From NCBI GenBank assembly GCA_039725955.1, contig CP091034.1, forward strand, positions 1,798,001 to 1,862,000: a DNA stretch of 64,000 bases, read 5' to 3'. Of the stretch, positions 9,044 to 16,085 are shown piece after piece. A model generated the notes under the pieces. It made no database searches and was not told where the DNA came from. It saw nothing but the letters and a program-made list of their open reading frames with translations. A program made the position numbers and the translations under genes. Source of the stretch: Sinorhizobium sp. B11. Its GTDB lineage: Bacteria; Pseudomonadota; Alphaproteobacteria; Rhizobiales; Rhizobiaceae. Numbering within the stretch: position 1 is the stretch's first letter; the number at the start of each line of letters is the position of its first letter.

Positions 9044-9426
9044 GCCAGAACTCCTTCCAACAGATCAGTGAGGAGCACTTCATCCGCCTCGAGGCCTACC
9101 TCGAAAAGATAGAGGCCGCTGGCCTGAAGCTGCCAAGCCGGGGCGGTAAGGTCAACAAGACGGCCGTCGCCACAGCGTGCGGGTTCAATCGGGAGACGTT
9201 CACTCAGAACAAGCGCTTCGAGAGGAGGCTCAGCGATGCAGTCGTCGCGCTGGGGCTTGATGGGCCAGCCGCTCCAGAGCCGCCGCGACGGGACGGAGCC
9301 GACAAGGCGCGTATCACCATTCTTGAGCAGCAGCTCGCCTCACTACGCGGTGAGAACTACGAGCTGCGGCGGAGGTTGGCAAGGTATGAGCATGCCACCT
9401 TGACAGGCAAGCGTGTGATCCCATGA
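9040..9426 (+). CDS. Second small coiled-coil protein of the recombinase operon
   Basis: A 128-residue protein of unknown function, coupled by ATGA overlaps to both neighbours (9040-9043 and 9423-9426). Residues 40-65 read like a helix-turn-helix (KTAVATACGFNRETFTQ), and residues about 85-115 form a coiled coil ending in basic residues (LEQQLASLRGENYELRRRLA). The combination suggests a small DNA-binding accessory factor of the recombination complex. It does not look like a transposase or an excisionase of a family I can name. Confidence 0.75.
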   Translation: MSQNSFQQISEEHFIRLEAYLEKIEAAGLKLPSRGGKVNKTAVATACGFNRETFTQNKRFERRLSDAVVALGLDGPAAPEPPRRDGADKARITILEQQLASLRGENYELRRRLARYEHATLTGKRVIP

Positions 9427-11321
9427 CGAAAATGCCACGCGGGCATCACATCGTGGAATTCCTCGCCTCTCGACCGGAGTTCGTCGGCGTCGGTAAGGCC
9501 ACTGCCCAGCGTCTGTGGGAGACGTTCGGACCAGACCTCTATGCGATTCTTGGGGACGGCGATTTCCACCGCCTGTCGGAACTGCTCGACCGCAATCAGG
9601 CCGCAATCGTCGTCGAGGCCTGGCGCAATCAGCAGGCGCTCGCCGACTGTGTAGTGTTCTTCGACGAGCAGGGGATCGAGCTGAACGTCGCCCGTAAAGC
9701 CGTCGCCTTCTGGGGCGACGAGGCCGTCTCGAAGATGAAGGACAACCCTTACCGGCTGCTGACCGTCTGCACATGGCCGCAGGTCGACAGGGTGGCTACG
9801 GCTTTGGGCGTCAGCGGGAGCGACCCCCGTAGGCTCGTTGCTGCTGTAGAGAGCATCCTTTACGACCGCCTCGACCGAAAACATACCTGGTGCGGGGGAC
9901 CAGTTCTGGTGGGTCTGGTGGCGAAACGACTGTGCGTGTCCGAAGAAGATGCTTTGACGGCGGTGGAACTTGCTGTCTCCGACGGGGCCGCGATCTCTAT
10001 TGACGGTGGTTTTCAGCCTGCCGGCGCGGCCTACATGGAGAGATTCATCGAAGCCCGGATCGACGCCCATGTCCGGCGCACCGTCGGCAATGACCTGTTC
10101 CTCGACGGCATTCGCTCCGAAGACGTCGCCAGCTTCCTCGCGAGGTTCGATCCATCAAGATCTCTGACGAACGAGCAATGCGACGCAGTCGGAATGGCTT
10201 TGAAGAACGCCTTCTCCCTCCTTATCGGCGGCGCCGGCGTAGGCAAGACCACTACGCTCCGCGCAATCAACGCAGGTGCCCGCCACTTCGGCATGAACGT
10301 CTTTCAGCTCGCCATCGCCGGACGGGCCGCGGGACGGATCGCCGAGGCGACGGGAAGGCCTGCACAGACCGTTGCGTCCTGGCTGAAGGGCGTCGCCGAT
10401 GGGCGTATCGAGCTCGGTCGACACACCCTCGTGGTAGTCGACGAGGCTTCGATGCTCGATCTTCCTACGCTCTACCGTATACTCTTTCATCTTCCGGAAG
10501 ACGCCCGCTGCCTTCTGGTGGGTGACACGGCTCAGCTCCCGCCGATCGGTTTCGGTCTCACCTTGCATCGTCTCGTCCTGGAGAGTCGGATACCGAAGAC
10601 AGAACTCACCAGGATTCTAAGGGCGTCGGAGGAAAGCGGCATTCCTCGGGTTTCCGTCGCTATACGCGAGGGCCGGGCCCCGCAAGTTCCGTCGTATAAC
10701 CGCGAGCGAGCAGGCTGCACTTTTGCGGATGCGCCCGAGGCCCGCATCGTCGAAACCATCGAAGACATTCTTCACGATCTCCAGAGCGAGGAGGTGCAGG
10801 TCGTGGCGGCAGTATATGGCGGCGTCGCGGGAATCGATTTTATCAATGCTCATTTCCACGCTCTGAGAACGAATGCCGGATTCAGCGCCATGAATGGATT
10901 TGCCGAAGGCGACCCATGCATCTGGACTGTCAACGACTACGACCGCCACCTGTGGAACGGATCGATGGGAGTGGTGGACGGCTTCTATGGTGATAGCGTC
11001 GTCGCCGTATTCGACGGGAAGAGGCACTCAATCGGCGCTGGCGAGATCCAGAAGCTCAGCCTTGCCTACTGCATCAGCGTCCATAAGGCTCAGGGCAGCC
11101 AGTTCCGGAACGTGGTCATGCCCGTCCTGCCGACGGCGAATATGGATCGAGCAATGATCTACACGGCCATAACAAGGGCTATCGACAGGGTCATCCTCGT
11201 GGGGTCAGAAGCCGGGTTTGGCAGGGGGGTCAGACCAGATCCGAGGTCGCTCGACAGAGACGTGTCCCTGAGGCTCAGATCGAATGAACCGGCGGCTCAT
11301 TCCCTCTCGAGCGAAGCCTGA
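9423..11321 (+). CDS. RecD2-like superfamily 1 DNA helicase of the recombinase operon
   Basis: A 632-residue ATP-dependent helicase related to RecD/TraA-type SF1B enzymes. The N-terminal part contains a helix-hairpin-helix-like segment (FVGVGKATAQRLWETFG) as in RecD2. The P-loop is IGGAGVGKTTTL (about residues 267-278), motif II is VVVDEASMLD (about 338), motif III LLVGDTAQLPPIG, and the C-terminal motifs include SVHKAQGSQF and YTAITRA. It overlaps the preceding small gene by four bases, making it the sixth gene of the recombinase operon. A helicase of this type could unwind or process the circular intermediate, but that is inference. Good confidence for helicase, low for role. Confidence 0.88.
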   Translation: MTKMPRGHHIVEFLASRPEFVGVGKATAQRLWETFGPDLYAILGDGDFHRLSELLDRNQAAIVVEAWRNQQALADCVVFFDEQGIELNVARKAVAFWGDEAVSKMKDNPYRLLTVCTWPQVDRVATALGVSGSDPRRLVAAVESILYDRLDRKHTWCGGPVLVGLVAKRLCVSEEDALTAVELAVSDGAAISIDGGFQPAGAAYMERFIEARIDAHVRRTVGNDLFLDGIRSEDVASFLARFDPSRSLTNEQCDAVGMALKNAFSLLIGGAGVGKTTTLRAINAGARHFGMNVFQLAIAGRAAGRIAEATGRPAQTVASWLKGVADGRIELGRHTLVVVDEASMLDLPTLYRILFHLPEDARCLLVGDTAQLPPIGFGLTLHRLVLESRIPKTELTRILRASEESGIPRVSVAIREGRAPQVPSYNRERAGCTFADAPEARIVETIEDILHDLQSEEVQVVAAVYGGVAGIDFINAHFHALRTNAGFSAMNGFAEGDPCIWTVNDYDRHLWNGSMGVVDGFYGDSVVAVFDGKRHSIGAGEIQKLSLAYCISVHKAQGSQFRNVVMPVLPTANMDRAMIYTAITRAIDRVILVGSEAGFGRGVRPDPRSLDRDVSLRLRSNEPAAHSLSSEA

Positions 11322-11376
11322 AAGCGAGTCCAGGCCGGTTCGAGTTGCACCGGCGCACGTCGATCGGAAACTTATC

Positions 11377-11688
11377 ATGAAAGAAAACACCGCCCACATG
11401 GAGGTATTCACGTCCGTCTTCTTCGACGCAACGCTGCACTTTCTTACGCTTCCCGATGGCAGCCACGACGAGGCCTGGGACGTCCTAGGGATCGAAAGAC
11501 TGATGGACAAGCATCTCGGAAGTGACGCCGGAGACGCGAAACATTTCTTCCGCCGCGTTGATCAGTTATTCCCGGCCGACTACGAAATGACCGTAACGAT
11601 CAGAGACGCCGATATTTATCACATTACGATTACCTGCGATGGGAAGACTGAAGTATACCCTAATCGGTTCGTCTTTTTTGAGTCATGA
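11377..11688 (+). CDS. Hypothetical 103-residue protein
   Basis: I do not recognise this protein. The frame is open from 11284, but that start lies inside the helicase gene, so the ATG at 11377 (MKENTAHMEVF) is chosen. It is acidic and mixed alpha/beta (ATLHFLTLPDGSHDEAWDVL, then a beta-rich EMTVTIRDADIYHITITCDG) and ends in FVFFES. It has no signal peptide or membrane segment. It lies 55 bases after the helicase operon in the same direction and before the Gabija-like pair, from which 159 bases without a gene separate it. Confidence 0.6.
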   Translation: MKENTAHMEVFTSVFFDATLHFLTLPDGSHDEAWDVLGIERLMDKHLGSDAGDAKHFFRRVDQLFPADYEMTVTIRDADIYHITITCDGKTEVYPNRFVFFES

Positions 11689-11847
11689 TCGATCGAGTCG
11701 ATCCAAATTGGTCATGTACCAGGGGCAGACGTCCTCGACCGGCACGCCCATGCCGTGCGGGATATCTCAGCCGGATACTCTCTCGGTTGCCGTTTCTAGC
11801 GGGACATGAACTACTGCAGTGGAACATAATGATTCTCGCGGGCCGAC

Positions 11848-13578
11848 ATGGCGACGATTCGAAAGATCGAAATACTGAATTTCCGTGGCATTCAATCGTT
11901 GGTGTGGCATCCGCAACCGGGATTGAACTGCTTGATCGGCCCTGGCGATGGCGGCAAGTCCACCATCCTCGACGCGATCGACCTCTGCGTAGGTGCGAGA
12001 CGGACGGCCCAGTTCACGGATGCAGATTTCCATGCGCTGAAAGTGGGCGCCCCGATCGACATCTCCATCACTCTGGGCGACCTCGCGCCACCCCTTATGT
12101 CAGTCGAGACTTATGGGATCTATCTTCGCGGCTTCGACAAGGACAAGATGGAAATCCACGACGAGCCTACGGTCGGTCTGGAAACCGTCATCACGCTGAA
12201 CTTGCGCGTGGAGAGCGATCTCGAGCCTGTCTGGTCGCTCCAATCCGATCGGGCTGCAGCCGCCGGCCAGAGCAGGAATCTTTTGTGGTCGGACCGTGTC
12301 GACCTCGCGCCCGTTCGCATCGGAGCCCTATCCGACCATAATCTCTCATGGCGTCGAGGTTCCATCCTCAACAAGCTTTCCGACGAGACCGCCGACGCCT
12401 CGACGGCGCTCCTGGCCGCGGCGCGGGAGGCGAGGAAGGTCTTTGGCAAGGACGCCGACAAGAACCTGACCAAGGCGCTGGACATCGTCACTACCGTGGC
12501 GGGAGAGCTTGGCATTGACGTCGGTGCAAAGGCCCGCGCGGAGCTGGAAGCGCATGCGGTCTCCGTGACTGCCGGCACGATCTCGCTGCACGACGAGGTG
12601 GGCGTTCCGCTCAAGAAGCTGGGAATCGGTTCGTCTCGCCTGATGATTTCTGGGCTGCAGCAGAGGAACGCGAGCAAATCTTCGCTCCTGCTCGTGGACG
12701 AACTCGAGCACGGGTTGGAACCACATCGGATCATCCGCTTCCTAGGGAACCTCGGCGCCAAGAACAAGGATTCGAAACTCCAGGTCTTCGTCACGAGCCA
12801 CTCGCCGATCGCCGTCCGGGAGCTCGCCGTCGGGCAGCTATTCATCGTTCGCAAAATCGCCGGCGGCCATCACGTGCTATGGGCGGGCGATCATCCTGAT
12901 CTGCAAGGAACCCTCAGGGTCCATCCAGAGGCCTTCCTGGCTCGCTCCGTGCTGGTATGCGAGGGGGCGAGTGAAATAGGCCTTGTGCGAGGCGTTGACC
13001 AATACCTGTCGGACGCCGGGAAGAAGTCCATGCACGCCGAGGGCACCTGCCTTGTCGACGCAGGTGGCTACAAGAAGATAATGTCCCGTGCCCAGGCCTT
13101 CCAGAGGATGGGATACCGTACCGCAACGTTCCGCGACGACGACTATCGTCCCGAAGAAGTCGAGGAGACGGCCTTCGAGGCTTTGGACGGCAGGATCTTC
13201 AAATGGCGCGAGGGCAAGAAGCTGGAGGTGGAGCTGTTCGAGAGCCTGCCCGTGAAGGCGGTAGAAATCCTTCTGTATAGATCCTTGGAGGACAGGTCCG
13301 AGCAGGAAGTCGACAGCCAGCTCAGAAGCTACTCCGACAACAAGGTGACGCTCGAGGTTGTGCGAAAGGAAATCGGAGAAGGGGAACTGAGCGCTGCAAG
13401 TAGGTTTGCGCTTGGAAATGCCGCCGGGGGAAACAAGGAAGGCAAGAAGAGCTGGTTTAAGACCGTGTCCGATATGGAGGAGATCGGCCGGGACGTCATC
13501 GTGCCCTACTGGGCGGAATCCGACCAGGATTTCCGAAAGATCGTGAAGGCGCTTCGGGACTGGACCATCAATGGCTGA
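11848..13578 (+). CDS. gajA: Gabija GajA-like OLD-family ATPase/TOPRIM nuclease
   Basis: A 576-residue protein with an N-terminal ABC-type ATPase and a C-terminal TOPRIM nuclease domain, the architecture and length of GajA (about 578 residues), which nicks phage DNA in the Gabija defence system. Seen: P-loop LIGPGDGGKSTILDAID (about residues 30-46), a signature-like GIGSSRLMISG, Walker B LLLVDELEHGL, the switch histidine in VFVTSHSPIAV, then TOPRIM with the acidic SVLVCEGASE (E372) and a later acidic cluster RDDDYR. Its end overlaps the helicase partner by eight bases. The spacing and pairing with a UvrD-like helicase are the main reason to call Gabija rather than an isolated OLD nuclease. 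Confidence 0.85.
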   Translation: MATIRKIEILNFRGIQSLVWHPQPGLNCLIGPGDGGKSTILDAIDLCVGARRTAQFTDADFHALKVGAPIDISITLGDLAPPLMSVETYGIYLRGFDKDKMEIHDEPTVGLETVITLNLRVESDLEPVWSLQSDRAAAAGQSRNLLWSDRVDLAPVRIGALSDHNLSWRRGSILNKLSDETADASTALLAAAREARKVFGKDADKNLTKALDIVTTVAGELGIDVGAKARAELEAHAVSVTAGTISLHDEVGVPLKKLGIGSSRLMISGLQQRNASKSSLLLVDELEHGLEPHRIIRFLGNLGAKNKDSKLQVFVTSHSPIAVRELAVGQLFIVRKIAGGHHVLWAGDHPDLQGTLRVHPEAFLARSVLVCEGASEIGLVRGVDQYLSDAGKKSMHAEGTCLVDAGGYKKIMSRAQAFQRMGYRTATFRDDDYRPEEVEETAFEALDGRIFKWREGKKLEVELFESLPVKAVEILLYRSLEDRSEQEVDSQLRSYSDNKVTLEVVRKEIGEGELSAASRFALGNAAGGNKEGKKSWFKTVSDMEEIGRDVIVPYWAESDQDFRKIVKALRDWTING

Positions 13579-15004
13579 TCACGAGATCGACCTTCTCGAT
13601 ATCCGTTGTGGCTCGGTGACGGCGCCGGCGGGATGCGGCAAAACCCAGCTTATTGCGGATTCCCTTGCAAGGCATTCCGGGAATAAACCGATACTGATCC
13701 TCACGCACACGAATGCAGGCGTCGCCGCACTTCGAGCGAGGCTGGAACGTGCCGAAGTCCGTGCGTCGTCGTACCGGCTTGCCACGTTGGACGGTTGGGC
13801 GCTCAGAATGCTAAAAACGTTTCCAGGCCGGTCCGGAATCGATGCCAGGCATCTGGATCTGAAGACTCCTGGAAAGGACTACCCGGCAATCAAAAACGCG
13901 GTGGTCGAACTTCTACACGGCCAGCACATCGACGACATTCTGGCCGCCAGCTATTGCCGGCTGATCGTCGACGAGTATCAAGACTGCGGCCGGGAGCAGC
14001 ACGTCATCGCCTGCCATCTCTCCGGCATCCTCCCCACGGTCGTGCTTGGGGATCCGATGCAGGAGATTTTTAGTTGGAACGGCGACCACCCGGACTGGAA
14101 CGACGACGTCTGCTCGAACTTCTTTGAGGTCGGTGAACTGAAGACGCCATGGCGGTGGATCAACGCGGGCGCAAAAAATCTTGGAGAGTGGCTGCTCGAG
14201 GCTCGCAAGACCCTTCTGGCAGGAAACCAGATTGACCTTCGGAACGCCCCCGCGGAGGTCGAGTGGGTTCATCTCGACGGTGATGACGACGAAAAGAAAC
14301 GGCGCCGGGCCTGCAACGCGAGATCACCGCAGCGCGGAGGCGAGGTCCTGATTATGGCCGCGGGAAATCAGAAGAGGCTTCAGCAGCGGATCGCCATGCA
14401 GACGCCCGGAGCGGTAACAGTAGAGGCGGTGGACCTCACCGACCTGACTGACTTTGCCGCAGGTGTCGTCCTCGACCGGCCCGGTGATCTTGAATACGTA
14501 CTGTCCTTCGCCTCGCAACTCACCACGCAGGTATCTAAGGACGAGCTGATGAGGCGGGTCTCCGTCCTCGAGCGAGGCGCCGGGCGCAAGGATGTGACCG
14601 CTTCGGAGCTCGCGGCCATCGACTACAAAGCGACGGGCTCTGCGCAGCATCTCATCGATCTCTTCAAAGCGCTGGAAAACAACCCAGGGGCAAGAACCTA
14701 CCGACCGGAGATCCTCCGCGTCTGCATCAACGCTTTACGCTCGTCCGCTCCGAATGAACCCGACGGATTTCTTGCAGCGGCCATCCGCATCCGCGAGCAG
14801 AGCAGGATGCTGGGACGGTGCGTGCCGCCACGCGCGGTCGGCAGTCCGCTTCTGTTCAAGGGGCTGGAGGCCGACGTTGCCGTCATCCTGGATGCTTCTG
14901 ACTTCGACAACGTTCCAGAGAGGAACATGAAGAACCTCTACGTCGCGATTACGAGGGGCTCTAAGAAACTGGTGGTATGTTCGACAAGTCCGCTTGTGGG
15001 CTAG
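13571..15004 (+). CDS. gajB: Gabija GajB-like UvrD/Rep-family helicase
   Basis: A 477-residue SF1A helicase, close to the usual GajB length of about 490. Motif I is VTAPAGCGKTQLI (about residues 17-29), motif II LIVDEYQDCG (about 131-140), motif III VVLGDPMQEIFSW, and the C-terminal motif VI region reads NLYVAITRGSKKLVV. The start overlaps the end of the OLD-nuclease gene by eight bases, so the two are co-translated. In Gabija, GajB binds the GajA tetramer and is thought to respond to DNA ends produced by the nuclease. Both genes appear intact, so the system could be functional. Confidence 0.85.
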   Translation: MADHEIDLLDIRCGSVTAPAGCGKTQLIADSLARHSGNKPILILTHTNAGVAALRARLERAEVRASSYRLATLDGWALRMLKTFPGRSGIDARHLDLKTPGKDYPAIKNAVVELLHGQHIDDILAASYCRLIVDEYQDCGREQHVIACHLSGILPTVVLGDPMQEIFSWNGDHPDWNDDVCSNFFEVGELKTPWRWINAGAKNLGEWLLEARKTLLAGNQIDLRNAPAEVEWVHLDGDDDEKKRRRACNARSPQRGGEVLIMAAGNQKRLQQRIAMQTPGAVTVEAVDLTDLTDFAAGVVLDRPGDLEYVLSFASQLTTQVSKDELMRRVSVLERGAGRKDVTASELAAIDYKATGSAQHLIDLFKALENNPGARTYRPEILRVCINALRSSAPNEPDGFLAAAIRIREQSRMLGRCVPPRAVGSPLLFKGLEADVAVILDASDFDNVPERNMKNLYVAITRGSKKLVVCSTSPLVG

Positions 15005-15336
15005 TAACACCAGGGCTTTTTCTTAGACGATCTCCCGCGGGCTCCTGCGGCATGATCGACGCCGGAGGATCTTGATCGGTGCTGCAGTACGGTTAAGGGC
15101 GAAATGACAACGGACTGACCTTCGCCAGTCCGTCGTCGTTCACACGGTCATCGCCGTCCCCGGCTGTACCGTGATTGGCCTATAGCATGGAAATCGTTCA
15201 CGCGAAATATCCTAGCGGGTGAATGCCGGCCCCAGGGGCCGGCAGAGGGGCGGCAATGAGCCCCTCGATTTCCGCTTCCCTGTAACGGTTGGTCGCCCTG
15301 TGGCCCCGCACGCGCCTCGATATCGAAGTAGCGCAG
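15005..15336. other. Intergenic stretch with two strong hairpins
   Basis: No gene is seen. Two inverted repeats stand out: ACGGACTG/CAGTCCGT (15110-15133) with an 8-base loop, probably the end of the Gabija-like transcript though it lacks a clear T-run, and a 10-bp palindrome TGCCGGCCCC/GGGGCCGGCA around one base (15224-15244). The second is very GC-rich and is followed by further G and C runs; it may be a second terminator-like barrier before the regulator transcribed towards it. Confidence 0.5.
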
Positions 15337-15645
15337 CTAACCCATCTTCGTCCCAGAGCGAGGCTTCAATTTTACAGGCGGAAGGCGACTTAGTTGGGCA
15401 TCATCTTCGACTAGATTGTTGTTAATGAGGCCCCATCCTCTACCGTTCTCCGGCGGCAGGAAGACGATGCCGTTGTTGGTGTAGAACTTCGTTAGTTCCG
15501 CTGCGGAATTCAGCATCACGGCCATACCGCGTTCCACCCTTTGGATGCTTGATCGCGAAAGTCCAGAATGCACCTCAACCATCTCTTGGCTTAGGCCAAG
15601 GAATTCCCTTGCAAGCTTCATCATGATCGGTGGCGGTAGCAACAT
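15337..15645 (-). CDS. XRE-family transcriptional regulator
   Basis: A 102-residue protein with a helix-turn-helix of the Cro/CI (XRE) type: LAREFLGLSQEMVEVHSGLS, then RSSIQRVERGMAV. The C-terminal tail (NNGIVFLPPENGRGWGL) is typical of short rhizobial XRE regulators. The ATG at 15645 has no obvious Shine-Dalgarno; the internal ATGATG at 15624-15619 is a possible start that keeps the whole domain. It is divergent from the small protein/FtsH-like protease operon, and two palindromes with the same half-site lie in the shared promoter region, so it probably represses itself and the divergent genes. Confidence 0.85.
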   Translation of the reverse strand: MLLPPPIMMKLAREFLGLSQEMVEVHSGLSRSSIQRVERGMAVMLNSAAELTKFYTNNGIVFLPPENGRGWGLINNNLVEDDAQLSRLPPVKLKPRSGTKMG

Positions 15646-15703
15646 AAGGATTCAATTGCATGGATCCTATTGCTCGGCAAATCAGCCGAAAAGGATCTTG
15701 ACG

Positions 15704-15742
15704 ACTGACGCCTTAGGCGTCAGTTAAGACGCCATAGGCGTC
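15704..15742. promoter_or_regulatory. Two palindromic operators between XRE regulator and protease operon
   Basis: The first palindrome has 9-bp arms ACTGACGCC/GGCGTCAGT around TTA (15704-15724). The second has 6-bp arms GACGCC/GGCGTC around ATA (15728-15742). They share the half-site GACGCC-N3-GGCGTC and their centres are 21 bases apart, two helical turns, which suits two dimers binding side by side on the same DNA face. Their position between divergent genes points to the adjacent XRE protein as the ligand. Confidence 0.75.
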
Positions 15743-15788
15743 GCTGAATGCTATCGTCGAATCCTTTGTCCGGATCGGAGACCGAATC

Positions 15789-16085
15789 ATGACTGATGCT
15801 CTGCTAAGGGAGGCGCAACGCCTCGAGTGTCTACTGCGCGGCCTGAGTCTCCAGGAGAGCGACTTCAGAGTCGACGGGACCGTCGATGTACCGGCGCATC
15901 GAGATCACAAGAACTGCCCTCGCAGGGCGCCCTGTTTGGAGAGAATGGTGGACGGCCATCATACGCTGCCGGGCGGGAGCCGCGAGCTCCACACGTTTCT
16001 GAAGCAAGATGGAAAGTTGTATGCGCGAACGTTAAACACTTCGTCCCGGCTGCGAACATTTGTCGGCTCGAGGTACGCGGCATGA
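15789..16085 (+). CDS. Small protein coupled to the FtsH-like protease
   Basis: A 98-residue protein of unknown function (starts MTDALLREAQRLECLLRGLS). The start ATG follows GGAG with eight bases between, and its stop overlaps the protease start as ATGA (16082-16085). It is basic, has no membrane segment, and includes HRDHKNCPRRAPC, a Cys/His-containing stretch that could bind metal. The competing reading, extending the downstream protease frame back to 15827, gives a low-complexity, unlikely sequence. It could be an adaptor or inhibitor of the protease; that is inference from coupling only. Confidence 0.55.
   Translation: MTDALLREAQRLECLLRGLSLQESDFRVDGTVDVPAHRDHKNCPRRAPCLERMVDGHHTLPGGSRELHTFLKQDGKLYARTLNTSSRLRTFVGSRYAA

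Noticed and set aside
11685..12341. 218-residue plus-strand frame
   Set aside because: Mostly overlaps the GajA-like gene in another frame and has arginine- and proline-rich, non-protein-like composition.
15827..16081. Upstream extension of the FtsH-like protease frame
   Set aside because: The extra 85 residues look non-coding and overlap a better small gene coupled by ATGA.
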